Source: CAVQXR01 sp046330455
Lineage (GTDB): Bacteria; Actinomycetota; Thermoleophilia; Gaiellales; Gaiellaceae
DNA: 64,000 nt
Assembly: GCA_046330455.1 (NCBI GenBank)
Contig: JAXLSU010000007.1
Span: 1-64,000 of the forward strand
Reading direction: 5' to 3'
Shown here: positions 24,173 to 32,653 of the stretch, piece after piece
Position numbering within the stretch: position 1 is the first letter of the stretch
Layout of the letters: every line of letters begins with the position of its first letter
Notes under the pieces: model-generated
What the model saw: only the letters and a program-made list of their open reading frames with translations
The model's database searches: none
What the model was told of the DNA's origin: nothing
Made by a program: the position numbers and the translations under genes

Positions 24173-25218
24173 ACGGGGCAGCCGGCGGCGAGCTCCTCGG
24201 CCGAGACGCCGAGCGCGTTGACGGCCTCGGTGAACGTCCGGACCGGGATGATCGGAAGCCCATCCGCGTAGCGCCGGGCCTCCGTGGCGTTGTCGACCGG
24301 CACGACGAAGAGGTCGGCCCCGTCCTCGAGCGCCGCGATCGTCTTCTGCTTTATCCCCCCGATCGGGAGGACGGTTCCGTCGAGCGTCAGCTCACCGGTG
24401 GCGACGACCTTGCGACCCTGATCCACGTCGGGCCCGAGCTCGTCGACGATCCCGAGCGCGAACACGAGCCCGGCCGAGGGCCCTCCGACCCCTTTCGCGT
24501 CGATCGTGACCTCGACGGGCAGATCGACGTTCGCCCCCTGGTCGACCTGGACGCCCATGACGGCCCGGTCCGGGTCGTCGCCCGCGCCGCGGGTGCCCAC
24601 CCTGACCTCGACGGGCTTCCCGTCGCGCTCGTACGTCACGGTGACGGTATCTCCCGGCTCGACGCCGGCGAGGACATCCCGCAGGTCATCGGGACCGTCG
24701 ACGGCGGCTCCGTCGACCTCGACGATCAGGTCGCCGGGCTCGAGGCCGGCGGTCGCGGCCGGCGAGCCGGGAAGCACGAGCGCGACCTCGGCTCCCGAGG
24801 GCTCGATGTCGACGTCGCAGCCGAGCGCTCTCAGGCCGACGGCTTCCGCAGCCTGCTGCGACCTCGACATGAGGAGCAGGTCGGCCTTTCCCTTCTGCTC
24901 GTCGCTCAGGCCCTCGGGATTGAACGCCTCGACCGGAACGAGCGTTCCGTCCTTCCGCAGGAAGGGCAGGAGCCGCTGGAGCACGCTCGCCCGGCTGACC
25001 GCGATGTCGACCATGTACAGGCCGGCACCGTTCGGCTCCGTGGCCGCCGGGCTTGGCTCTCCCTGCACCTCGACCATCGCGTCGACGTTCCGCGTGCTTC
25101 CGGGCTCGAAGAGGTACTCGTCGGTGGGCGCTCGCGAGAGGGCGAGCGCGGCCACGGCGATCGCGAGCAGGCACGCGCCGGTGACGGCAAGCCAGGTGAG
25201 GCGCGGGCGCCTGGGCAC
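24169..25218 (-). CDS. Membrane-anchored PDZ / Lon-type (S16) serine protease
   Basis: 349 residues. A single N-terminal membrane anchor (about residues 8-27, 'LTWLAVTGACLLAIAVAALAL') is followed by a PDZ domain (about 150-225, 'PGSPAATAGLEPGDLIVEVDG'). The C-terminal Lon proteolytic domain has the Ser in 'GVGGPSAGLVFALG' and the Lys in 'GGIKQKTIAALEDG'. This is the YlbL-like architecture of Gram-positive bacteria, with the protease outside the membrane. Unlike cytoplasmic Lon it has no AAA module. GTG start 25218 is supported by TACGAT at 25226-25231, 7 bases upstream. Confidence 0.92.
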   Translation of the reverse strand: MPRRPRLTWLAVTGACLLAIAVAALALSRAPTDEYLFEPGSTRNVDAMVEVQGEPSPAATEPNGAGLYMVDIAVSRASVLQRLLPFLRKDGTLVPVEAFNPEGLSDEQKGKADLLLMSRSQQAAEAVGLRALGCDVDIEPSGAEVALVLPGSPAATAGLEPGDLIVEVDGAAVDGPDDLRDVLAGVEPGDTVTVTYERDGKPVEVRVGTRGAGDDPDRAVMGVQVDQGANVDLPVEVTIDAKGVGGPSAGLVFALGIVDELGPDVDQGRKVVATGELTLDGTVLPIGGIKQKTIAALEDGADLFVVPVDNATEARRYADGLPIIPVRTFTEAVNALGVSAEELAAGCPV

Positions 25219-25275
25219 CCTGACGATCGTAACGACCGGTCTCCCGTGTGCGCGGCAGCCGGCCCGGGCCGGTGA

Positions 25276-26199
25276 CTAGCTCGCGAGGACGGCGACGACC
25301 TCGGTGACGGCTGCCGCCGACGTCGCGAGCTCGGCCCGCTCGGCGGCGTTCAGGTCGAGCTCGATCACCCGCTCGACACCTGCCTCGCCGAGCACGACCG
25401 GCACGCCCATGTAGAGGCCGTCGATCCCGTACTCGCCCTCGAGCAGCGCGGTGCACGGGAGCACACGCTTCTGGTCGAGCATGATCGAGTCGACCATCTG
25501 CGCCACGGCCGCCCCGGGCGCGTACCACGCCGAGGTGCCGAGCAGGTTGACGATCTCGCCGCCGCCCTTGCGCGTGCGCTCGACCATCGAGTCGATCCGC
25601 TCCTGGCCGACGAGCTTCGTCAGCGGCACGCCGCCGACGGTCGTCGCCGACACGACGGGGACCATCTGATCGCCGTGCCCGCCGAGCACCATCGCCTGGA
25701 CGTCGACGTCGGACATGCCCGTCTCCCACGCGATGAACGTGCGGAAGCGAGCGGTGTCGAGGATCCCGGCCATGCCCACCACACGCTCCTTGGGGAAGCC
25801 CGAGGCGTCCCTGGCGACGTGGCACATCGCGTCGAGCGGATTCGTGACGACGACGAGAACCGCGCCCGGCGACTGGGCAACGGCCTGCTCGGTGACGGCC
25901 TTCACGATCGCCTGGTTCGTCGTGACGAGGTCGTCGCGGCTCATGCCGGGCGCGCGCGGCCGGCCGGACGTGACGACGACGACCTCGGAGCCCGCCGTCT
26001 CCTCGTAGCTGTTCGTCCCCGTGACCCTGGCCTCGTAGCCGAGAACCGGCCCGGCCTGATTCATGTCGAGCGCCTTGCCCTGCGGCAGGCCCTCGACGAT
26101 GTCGACGAGCACCACGTCGGCGTAGTTGCGCCGGGCGATCTCCTGGGCTGCGGTGGCTCCGACGTTGCCGGCGCCGATCACGGTGACCTTGCGTCTCAT
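25276..26199 (-). CDS. mdh: Malate dehydrogenase (LDH-like type)
   Basis: 307 residues from ATG 26199, where the Rossmann motif starts ('MRRKVTVIGAGNVGATAA'). The Asp at the end of beta2 ('VLVDIVEG') indicates NAD. The substrate loop 'GRPRAPGMSRDDL' carries the Arg that selects malate over lactate, and the catalytic His is in 'VLGGHGDQMVP'. Enzyme of the TCA cycle: malate to oxaloacetate. A purine-rich AGGAG lies about 10 bases before the ATG, so this gene has a conventional leader. It is divergent from citrate synthase, which uses its product; 96 bases separate the starts. Confidence 0.95.
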   Translation of the reverse strand: MRRKVTVIGAGNVGATAAQEIARRNYADVVLVDIVEGLPQGKALDMNQAGPVLGYEARVTGTNSYEETAGSEVVVVTSGRPRAPGMSRDDLVTTNQAIVKAVTEQAVAQSPGAVLVVVTNPLDAMCHVARDASGFPKERVVGMAGILDTARFRTFIAWETGMSDVDVQAMVLGGHGDQMVPVVSATTVGGVPLTKLVGQERIDSMVERTRKGGGEIVNLLGTSAWYAPGAAVAQMVDSIMLDQKRVLPCTALLEGEYGIDGLYMGVPVVLGEAGVERVIELDLNAAERAELATSAAAVTEVVAVLAS

Positions 26200-26295
26200 G
26201 AGTGCATTGCTCCTGTTCGGGACGGGCCGGGGATCGGCCCGTGCCCTGACTCTACCCAAGGCCGAGAGCAGGATGGATCGGGTAGATTCCGTGCC

Positions 26296-27378
26296 ATGAG
26301 CATCGTCGCGCCCGGCCTCGAAGGGGTCGTCGCCTTCCAGACCGAGATCGCGGAGCCCGACCGGGAAGGCGGAGCCCTTCGGTACCGCGGCGTCGACATC
26401 GAGGATCTCGTCGGGCACGTACCGTTCGAGCAGGTCTGGGGCCTTCTGGTCGACGACGCGCTCACTCCCGGGCTCGAGCCGGCGGAGGCGTTCGATCTCC
26501 AGGGAGGCACGGGGAACCCCGTCGCCGACCTGCAGGCCGCGACCGCCCGGCTCGGTGCGGACTGGAGCCTCGGCAAGCTGATCGACATCTCGGACGATCA
26601 GGCCAAGGAGGATCTGCGCCGCACCTCGGCGACGATGCTCTCGATCGTGGCCCAGTCGGCTCGCCTCCACGACGGCCACACCACCCCGGTCGACCGCGGA
26701 ACGATCGCCGCCGGCGAGACAGCGGCCGAGCGCTTCCTGCTCGAGTGGCGTGGCGAGGCCGATCCGAAGCACGTCACGGCGATCGATACGTACTGGATCT
26801 GCACGGCCGAGCACGGCATGAACGCCTCGACGTTCACGGCCAGGGTCGTGGCGTCGACCGGGGCAGACTGCGCGGCCGCCCTCTCATCCGCGGTCGGCGC
26901 GCTCTCGGGACCGCTCCACGGAGGGGCGCCTGCGCGCGTCCTGCCGATGCTCGACGCCGCCGCCACCGCCGACAGCGTCGACGACTACGTGAAGTCGCTG
27001 CTCGACGGCAAGGAGCGCCTCATGGGCTTCGGCCACCGCGTCTACCGGGCAGAGGACCCGCGGGCGAGGGTGCTCCGGCGAACCGCCCGGGAGCTCGGGT
27101 CTTCCCGCTTCGAGGTCGCCGAGGCGCTCGAGAACGCCGCCCTCGCCGAGCTCGCCGTCAGGCATCCCGAGCGCGTTCTCGCGACGAACGTCGAGTTCTG
27201 GTCGGCCGTCGTGCTCGACGTCGCCGAGATCCCGCCGGCGATGACTCCCGCCATGTTCGCGGCCTCGCGAACGGGCGGCTGGTCTGCCCACATCCTCGAG
27301 CAGAAGCGGATGGGAAAGCTGATCCGCCCGTCGGCTGACTACGTCGGCCCCGCCTCGCGCCCCCTCTCGGCCGTCTGA
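26296..27378 (+). CDS. gltA: Citrate synthase (or 2-methylcitrate synthase)
   Basis: 360 residues, a short type without the N-terminal extension of E. coli GltA. It condenses oxaloacetate with acetyl-CoA. Catalytic His residues are seen in 'AEHGMNAST' (His173), 'SGPLHGGAP' (His208) and 'MGFGHRVYR' (His247). The position of the catalytic Asp ('NVDF' in most members) reads NVEF with Glu300, which is unusual. Since a propionyl-CoA route is encoded nearby, 2-methylcitrate synthase activity is possible. ATG 26296 is supported by TAGATT at 26283-26288, 7 bases upstream. Followed 8 bases later by a HEAT-like gene. Confidence 0.9.
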   Translation: MSIVAPGLEGVVAFQTEIAEPDREGGALRYRGVDIEDLVGHVPFEQVWGLLVDDALTPGLEPAEAFDLQGGTGNPVADLQAATARLGADWSLGKLIDISDDQAKEDLRRTSATMLSIVAQSARLHDGHTTPVDRGTIAAGETAAERFLLEWRGEADPKHVTAIDTYWICTAEHGMNASTFTARVVASTGADCAAALSSAVGALSGPLHGGAPARVLPMLDAAATADSVDDYVKSLLDGKERLMGFGHRVYRAEDPRARVLRRTARELGSSRFEVAEALENAALAELAVRHPERVLATNVEFWSAVVLDVAEIPPAMTPAMFAASRTGGWSAHILEQKRMGKLIRPSADYVGPASRPLSAV

Positions 27379-27386
27379 CCGTCGAG

Positions 27387-27881
27387 TTGGATCTCGCCCA
27401 GATCGCAGCGCGCGCAGCCGAGATCGGCGACGAGCGTGAGCTGGCACAGCTACGTCATGCCGCCGACGAGGAGATCGAGGCCGCGGCGCGCAGCGAGGAC
27501 TTCCGCACGAGAGCAGTCGCCTACCGGTCGGTGGGCCAGCTCCGGTTCCGGGCGAAGACGGAGCTGCTTCGGCGAGGGCTCGAGGACGAGAGCCCGGCGT
27601 GCCGGGGCTCGGCGCTGCTCTCGCTCGAGCTGCTCTCCCGAGATCACGCGGGGGTCGTCAACGCCGTTCGGCCGCTGCTCCACTCGCTTGCGAACGCCGA
27701 CCCGAACCAGGCGGTCCGCCGGCTCGCCGTCCTCGCGTTGAAGAACGGCTCGCCCCATGCGGACACCCTCGTCCTGCTCGACCACATCGCCGGGTCCGAC
27801 GAGGAGGAGGTCGAGCTTCGCGGCGCGGCTCGCAAGGTCGCCGACGCGCTCAAGAAGAAGCAGCGCGCCCGCCCGCGCTGA
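27387..27881 (+). CDS. HEAT-repeat-like helical protein
   Basis: 164 residues from TTG 27387, 8 bases after the citrate synthase stop. Almost wholly alpha-helical with three or four degenerate HEAT/armadillo-type helix pairs ('RTRAVAYRSVGQLRF', 'PACRGSALLSLELLSR', 'QAVRRLAVLALKNG', 'EVELRGAARKVADAL') and a Lys/Arg-rich tail. No catalytic motif. HEAT proteins are usually protein-binding scaffolds; the partner is unknown. Likely co-transcribed with citrate synthase. The start codon is weakly supported. Confidence 0.65.
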   Translation: MDLAQIAARAAEIGDERELAQLRHAADEEIEAAARSEDFRTRAVAYRSVGQLRFRAKTELLRRGLEDESPACRGSALLSLELLSRDHAGVVNAVRPLLHSLANADPNQAVRRLAVLALKNGSPHADTLVLLDHIAGSDEEEVELRGAARKVADALKKKQRARPR

Positions 27882-27890
27882 TCCTGCCGG

Positions 27891-28604
27891 CTACGGGAGG
27901 CGTCGCTTGCGCGTCCCGCGTGCCCGGGCCGTGACCTGCCCGAGCACCTCGTGACGGGCCTTGACGGCGAGCTGGGCGAGGGAGTTGCGTCGCCGGTCGA
28001 GGAGGACGCCGTCGCGCACGCGCTCGACGGCGGAGGCCGGATCGAGCGACCCGGCCGGCACAGCGACGACGCAGCTCCCGATCGTCCAGGGCTCGTGCGC
28101 ATCGCTGCCCGCCGCGAGCGGCAGGTCGCGGCTCCGGGCCCAGAGCTGTGCCTGCCGATCGAAGCGCGTGCTGAACGGGCCTCCGTTCAGGCCCTCCACG
28201 AGGTCGACGAGGCCGGCGTCCGCGAGCGCGTTCCGGGCCTCGGCGCGCAGCGGGCGGCGAAGGAACGGGTAGAAGGGATGCTGGAGGTACACGAGCCCGC
28301 CCTGGGCGCGGATTCGCTCGGCCGTCTCCCGGGCCGACCGGAGGGGCGGGACCCGCTCGGTGAGGAACAGCCCGATGAGCTCACCGTCGGAGGTGTCGAT
28401 CTCCATGCCGACGACGACGGGGAAGGTCGCGCGCGCGGCGAGGTCGGCGGCGCCGTCGATCCGGTTGTGGTCGGTGATCGCGAGCACGTGGAACCTCCCG
28501 GCCCGGTGTGCCCGTTCGTAGTCCTCGAGCCGGTTCACGGCGTCGAACGACCGATCCGAATGGTTGTGCAGGTCGAGGAGGACGGACCGGTCGGGGAGCG
28601 CCAT
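27891..28604 (-). CDS. PHP-domain metallophosphoesterase-like protein
   Basis: 237 residues. PHP (polymerase and histidinol phosphatase) fold: the metal motif 'DLHNHSDRSFDA' at the N-terminus, then 'ITDHNRIDGA', 'GMEIDTSDGELIGLFL', 'QHPFYPF' and the C-terminal 'GSDAHEPW'. These supply the usual set of His/Asp/Glu ligands for two or three metals. Such stand-alone proteins hydrolyse phosphoesters such as nucleotides; the substrate is not evident. The ATG at 28604 overlaps the xerD stop (TGATG), so it is the last gene of a xerC-xerD-PHP operon. Confidence 0.85.
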   Translation of the reverse strand: MALPDRSVLLDLHNHSDRSFDAVNRLEDYERAHRAGRFHVLAITDHNRIDGAADLAARATFPVVVGMEIDTSDGELIGLFLTERVPPLRSARETAERIRAQGGLVYLQHPFYPFLRRPLRAEARNALADAGLVDLVEGLNGGPFSTRFDRQAQLWARSRDLPLAAGSDAHEPWTIGSCVVAVPAGSLDPASAVERVRDGVLLDRRRNSLAQLAVKARHEVLGQVTARARGTRKRRLP

Positions 28605-29524
28605 CACCGCGGAGAGCTGCGGTCTCGCATCGCATGGGGATGGGCCCTGAAGTAGGTCTCGCGCCGTCGCCGGTCGGAGACGTGGGTGTAGAGCTCCGTC
28701 GTCGCGAGGTCGGCGTGCCCGAGCATCTCCTGCACGCTTCGCAGGTCGGCGCCGCCCTCGAGCAGGTGCGTCGCGAACGAGTGCCGGAGGAGGTGGGGAT
28801 GCACCCGCGCCGGGTCGAGCCCGGCCTTCGCGGCGAGCGTGCGCAGGATCAGGAAGGCCCCGGCCCGCGTGAGCGCGCCGCCCTGGGCGTTCAGGAACAG
28901 CTCGGGCCGGTGGCGGCGATCGAGGTAGGGCCGGCCGCGGGACAGGTAGCGGCGCAGAGCCTCCGTCGCCTCGCGTCCGAGCGGGACGATTCGCTCCTTG
29001 CCGCCCTTCCCGAGCGGGCGCACGAGGCGCTCCGTCAGGTCGATCCGGCCGCGGTCGAGCCCGACCGCCTCGCTGACCCGGAGCCCGGCTCCGTAGAGGA
29101 GCTCGACGAGCGCCCGGTCGCGCAGCGCCCTCGGCGAGACCCCGTTCGCGGCCTCGATCAGCCGCTCCACCTCGCCCGGCGACAGCGAGCGCGGCAGCTT
29201 GCGGTGACGCCGCGACAGGCGGAGCTCGGCCGCCGGGTTGTCCCCCCTGACGCCGAGCAGCACGAGGTGGCGATAGAAGCTCCGTGCGGCCGAGACTCGC
29301 CGCGCGATCGACGAGGTCGCGAGCCCGCGCGCGCGGAGGTCGGCGGCCCATCGCTCGAGGTCGTCCGTCGTCGCGTCTCCGGGCGTGACGCCGAGAAAGG
29401 CGGCCAGATCGGCGAGATCGCGCCCGTACGCATCGACGGTCCGCGGCGACCGCCTCGCTGCGAGCAGGGCGAGGAAGCCCGCCACGAGCGGGTCGGGCTC
29501 AGGCGCGGGGGTGGGCGCGGTCAT
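28604..29524 (-). CDS. xerD: Tyrosine recombinase XerD
   Basis: 306 residues from ATG 29524, chosen because family members begin just before 'LVAGFLALLAARRSPRTVDAYGRDL'. Catalytic residues: Arg149 in 'YGAGLRVSEAVG', Lys in 'GKGGKERIVPLG', His244/Arg247 in 'HPHLLRHSFATHLLEGGADL', His270 in 'MLGHADLATT' and nucleophile Tyr279. The wording 'QEMLGHADLATT' is the XerD rather than XerC form. It resolves chromosome dimers at dif with XerC. It starts inside the end of xerC (26-base overlap). Confidence 0.9.
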   Translation of the reverse strand: MTAPTPAPEPDPLVAGFLALLAARRSPRTVDAYGRDLADLAAFLGVTPGDATTDDLERWAADLRARGLATSSIARRVSAARSFYRHLVLLGVRGDNPAAELRLSRRHRKLPRSLSPGEVERLIEAANGVSPRALRDRALVELLYGAGLRVSEAVGLDRGRIDLTERLVRPLGKGGKERIVPLGREATEALRRYLSRGRPYLDRRHRPELFLNAQGGALTRAGAFLILRTLAAKAGLDPARVHPHLLRHSFATHLLEGGADLRSVQEMLGHADLATTELYTHVSDRRRRETYFRAHPHAMRDRSSPR

Positions 29525-30377
29525 AGGTGCGGCGGAGCCGCCGGGCGTCGACGTGGCTGTAGATCTGCGTCGTCGAGAGCGAGGCATGGCCGAGGAGCTC
29601 CTGGATCGTGCGCAGATCGGCGCCGCCCTCGAGCAGGTGCGTCGCGAACGCGTGACGCAGGCGATGCGGGTTGGCGACAAGGCGCCGGAGCGTCGAGGTG
29701 TCGAGCGGGTTCCCGCGAGTCGAGAGGAACACGCGGTCGGTCGCGCCGCGGGCGAGTCGTGGCCGTGCCTCGTCGAGGTAGCGCCGCAGCCAGGCCGCCG
29801 CCTCTTCGCCGAGCGGGACGACGCGCTCCTTCCCGCCTTTCCCGCGCACGTGCACGGCCTCCTGCTCGAAGTCGAGGTCGGCTAGGGCGAGGTCGACTGC
29901 CTCCTGCGAGCGAAGACCCGCAGAGTAGACGAGCTCGAACAGCGCCCGGTTGCGGATCGCGAGCGGCTCGCCGCCCTCGAGCGCGACGAGCAGGGCGTCG
30001 GTCTCTCGCTCGCTCGGCGCGTGCGGCAGCCGGCGCGCCGACCGACCGGGGAACGACACGTCGGGGACGTGGGCAGGGCCGCGCGCTGCCCGCAGGAGGC
30101 TCCTCACGGCCGCGAGCTTTCGCGCGAGCGTCGACGGAGCCAGCTTTCCTGGCGAGCGTCCGGGACGGGCCGCGCCGAGCTCCGCCGTGTACGTCGCGAG
30201 CGCGCGGGCGTCGACGGCCTCGAGCGAGAGGCCCTTCCGGCGGAGCCAGGTCGCGAACTCCTCGAGGTCGCTGCGGTAGCTGCGACGGGTCGCGGCCGAG
30301 AGCGCGGGGCCGGCGAGGAACCGCTCGATCGCAGCGTCCGTGTCCACGAGCGGCTGTTCGTGCGGGAGGTGGCGCAT
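29499..30377 (-). CDS. xerC: Tyrosine recombinase XerC
   Basis: 292 residues from ATG 30377, which has GGAGG five bases upstream (a longer frame starts at 30398). SAM-like N-terminal domain ('LSAATRRSYRSDLEEFATWL'), then the catalytic domain with Arg in 'YSAGLRSQEAVDL', 'RGKGGKERVVPLG', 'HRLRHAFATHLLEGGADL' and 'QELLGHASLSTTQIYSHV'. The last is typical of XerC. Direct XerC-XerD tandem pairs are uncommon; in many bacteria the two genes are apart. The copies have diverged normally, so this is an established pair rather than a recent duplication. Confidence 0.88.
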   Translation of the reverse strand: MRHLPHEQPLVDTDAAIERFLAGPALSAATRRSYRSDLEEFATWLRRKGLSLEAVDARALATYTAELGAARPGRSPGKLAPSTLARKLAAVRSLLRAARGPAHVPDVSFPGRSARRLPHAPSERETDALLVALEGGEPLAIRNRALFELVYSAGLRSQEAVDLALADLDFEQEAVHVRGKGGKERVVPLGEEAAAWLRRYLDEARPRLARGATDRVFLSTRGNPLDTSTLRRLVANPHRLRHAFATHLLEGGADLRTIQELLGHASLSTTQIYSHVDARRLRRTYDRAHPRA

Positions 30378-30401
30378 CCTGCCTCCGTTCGACCGCACGC
30401 C

Positions 30402-31331
30402 TCAGGTGGAGTGGGCGAGCGAGTCGGCTGCTGCGGCCGTGAGTTCGAACCAGGTGTCAACGTCGACGCCGCTCGGGCGGGCCTTGCCGAGAATCCGTCG
30501 GATCGCGGCGGGACCGGTCGTCGTCCCTTCCTCGTCGAGCAGGACGACGCGCTCGTGCCGGCGGACGAGCTCGAGTGCCGTCGCCAGCTGGTCGATGCTG
30601 AGACCGAGTGCCTCGATGTCGCCGTGTCGGTACGCGCAGATGTCGACGGCGGGCGCTGCGCCGAGATGCTGACGCCAGATTCGATCCACCTCGCCGTCCC
30701 AGCTCCGCTCGAGCTGGACCTCGACATCGGCGTTCTGAATCCAACGCATCACGGCCGAGCAGTCGGCGATCACGAGACCGACGCGGCGGCCGGCGTGCCG
30801 GGGTGCCATCCGGCGAACCTCCGCCTCGAGCGCCTCGACGACGTGCGTGGCGACGAGATGGCGCTCGGCGTAGGGGAACGCGCCCAGGGGCCATCGACGT
30901 ACGGTCGCCCGCTCGGCAGGCAACGGGCTGCTGGCACTCCGGGGATCCGCGACGGCGAGCCAGTGGTCGACCGTGGAGCCGAACAGCCGCTCCGCGACGC
31001 CCAGCGGGTCGGAGTCGCAGCCGAGGCTGTAGAAGAGCACGTGCTTCGACCCGTCCGACCCCGAGCCGTCCGCGACCTCGCCGGACCCGATGGACGCGAG
31101 GACGCGGGAGAGATCGAGCTCGAGCGCGGCGGCGAGCCGCGAGACGACGCTGATCGACGGCACGGCGGGCCTGCCCGTGGTCGGATTGCGCCCGAGCTCG
31201 ATCGCCGTCACGTACGCCGGCGAGATCCCGGCCCGGGCGGCGAGTGCCCTGACCGAGAGGCCCTGGCGTTGCCGGCGGTCGCGCACGTCCTGCCCGAATG
31301 CCTCGAGCGCGTGGGGGTGGGCCTGCGCCAT
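30402..31331 (-). CDS. XRE-family transcriptional regulator with unknown C-terminal domain
   Basis: 309 residues. The N-terminal helix-turn-helix of the Xre/lambda-repressor type is clear ('RRQRQGLSVRALAARAGISPAYVTAIELGRN', about residues 18-50). The C-terminal 210 residues form an alpha/beta domain ('KHVLFYSLGCDSDPLGVAERLFG', 'RVGLVIADCSAVMRWIQNADVE', 'ERVVLLDEEGTTTGPAAIRRILG') that I do not recognise; it is probably a ligand sensor. It is divergent from the GcvT-like gene at 31457 and probably controls it. The ATG at 31331 has TAGACT at 31338-31343, 6 bases upstream, so it is likely leaderless and can be autoregulated through the shared intergenic site. Confidence 0.85.
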   Translation of the reverse strand: MAQAHPHALEAFGQDVRDRRQRQGLSVRALAARAGISPAYVTAIELGRNPTTGRPAVPSISVVSRLAAALELDLSRVLASIGSGEVADGSGSDGSKHVLFYSLGCDSDPLGVAERLFGSTVDHWLAVADPRSASSPLPAERATVRRWPLGAFPYAERHLVATHVVEALEAEVRRMAPRHAGRRVGLVIADCSAVMRWIQNADVEVQLERSWDGEVDRIWRQHLGAAPAVDICAYRHGDIEALGLSIDQLATALELVRRHERVVLLDEEGTTTGPAAIRRILGKARPSGVDVDTWFELTAAAADSLAHST

Positions 31332-31337
31332 GCGTTC

Positions 31338-31391
31338 AGTCTATCGAACAGCACCTTGTGCATTGACGCAAACTGGTTCGAACGATAGGCT
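31338..31391. promoter_or_regulatory. Divergent promoters with inverted-repeat operator
   Basis: Plus strand: -35 TTGACG (31363-31368), 17-base spacer, -10 TAGGCT (31386-31391), serving the GcvT-like gene. Minus strand: -10 TAGACT (31338-31343), serving the XRE gene. The palindrome GTTCGAAC (31376-31383) lies between the plus-strand -35 and -10, and the outer arms CTATCG (31341-31346) and CGATAG (31383-31388) are complementary. This is a natural binding site for the XRE protein, repressing both directions. The assignment is inference from position. Confidence 0.65.
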
Positions 31392-31456
31392 GTCCAACGA
31401 TCAGTTTGCTGATCTGTTACGAACGCCGCCGACACGAGAAGAAGGGATCGCCCGTC

Positions 31457-32635
31457 ATGACGCACCGCCACTTCGCCTTTCGCGACGTCGTCTGCTCGCT
31501 CGCCGAGCCGGGTTGGAACTACGGCCACGGCCGCTCGCCCTTCTACCGGTACGACCTCGAGCAGGGCGCGGCCTACTGCGTCTACAACCGCCGTCTGATG
31601 CCCGTCTCGCTCGCGAGCTCGACGACGGAGGAGGGCTACTGGGCGCTCCGGCGCGACGTGACGCGCCTCGACACCGGAGAGCTCCCGACCGAGATCCTCG
31701 GTGCCGACGCAGCGAAGCTGCTCGACCGTGTGTTCACCCGGAAGGTCTCCGCGCTCCGGCCCGGCCGCTGCACCTACGGCATCGCGTGCTGGCCCGACGG
31801 CGGCATCCTCGTGGACGGGATCCTGATCCGCCTCGAGGAGGCGAGGTACTGGTACGTGCAGGCCGACGGTGACTTCGTCGGGTGGTTGCGGGCGCATGCG
31901 CTGGGTCTTGACGTCGAGGTGCGCGATCCCGACTCCTGGGTCCACCAGATCCAGGGCCCGAAGGCGCTCGACGTGCTCGCCGACGCGTGCGACGACGGGA
32001 TGCCGGCGGAGTTCCGGTACTTCGACGCCCGCGAGGTCGTGATGGGCGGGCAAGAAGTGCTGATCACGCGCACCGGCTGGACGGGGGAGGTCGGCTTCGA
32101 GGTCTACACGCGGCCGGGCCTCGACTGCGAGGCGCTCTGGGATCACGTGACCGCCGCCGGCGCGCGCCACGGGATGATCGACATCGGTCTCGACCCGATG
32201 GACGTGCGCCGGATCGAGGCGGCGATCCTGAACAACCTCTCGGACATGGACAGCTCCATGACGCCGTTCGAGGCAGGGCTCGGCGCGTTCGTCGACCTCG
32301 AGCGTCCCGACGACTTCTTCGGCAAGGCGGCGCTGCTCGAAGCCGACCGGCGTACGCGTCTCTACGGGATCTCCTGCGCTGCCGCCGAGCCGCTGATCGG
32401 AGGTCCGGTCACCCGGGGAGGGACACAGATCGGTCACGTCACCGCCGCCGGCTGGTCGCCGTTCCTTGGCCGCGGCATCGGCTATGTTCGGCTGGCCGGC
32501 GCCGACCTCGTCGAGCCGCGGGAGGCGGATGTGGTCGGGTTCGACCTCGCGACGCACTCCTGCGAGATCGTCGACCTGCCGTTCTACGACGAGGAGAAGC
32601 GGATCCCGAGGGGTCTGGAGGTCGCCGCCGTCTGA
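31457..32635 (+). CDS. GcvT-like tetrahydrofolate-dependent aminomethyltransferase/demethylase
   Basis: 392 residues from ATG 31457, preceded by GAAGAAGGGA, a reasonable ribosome-binding site in a 65-base leader. Glycine-cleavage T-protein fold: 'WALRRDVTRLDTGELPTEILGADAAKLLDRVFTRKV', 'RTGWTGEVGFEVYTRPGLDCEALWDHVTAAGARHGMIDIGLDPMDVRRIEAA', and the C-terminal barrel 'GHVTAAGWSPFLGRGIGYVRL'. There are no gcvH/gcvP genes nearby, so it is probably not the glycine cleavage enzyme. Relatives demethylate methylated compounds (for example the DMSP demethylase DmdA or dimethylglycine-type enzymes). The substrate is open. It is probably under the divergent XRE regulator. Confidence 0.82.
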   Translation: MTHRHFAFRDVVCSLAEPGWNYGHGRSPFYRYDLEQGAAYCVYNRRLMPVSLASSTTEEGYWALRRDVTRLDTGELPTEILGADAAKLLDRVFTRKVSALRPGRCTYGIACWPDGGILVDGILIRLEEARYWYVQADGDFVGWLRAHALGLDVEVRDPDSWVHQIQGPKALDVLADACDDGMPAEFRYFDAREVVMGGQEVLITRTGWTGEVGFEVYTRPGLDCEALWDHVTAAGARHGMIDIGLDPMDVRRIEAAILNNLSDMDSSMTPFEAGLGAFVDLERPDDFFGKAALLEADRRTRLYGISCAAAEPLIGGPVTRGGTQIGHVTAAGWSPFLGRGIGYVRLAGADLVEPREADVVGFDLATHSCEIVDLPFYDEEKRIPRGLEVAAV

Positions 32636-32653
32636 CGCGCCTAGGATGGCGGG

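Noticed and set aside
31457..32635. Glycine cleavage T protein (gcvT proper)
   Set aside because: No gcvH/gcvP neighbours, and the regulator context points to a dedicated methyl-substrate enzyme; kept as GcvT-like only.
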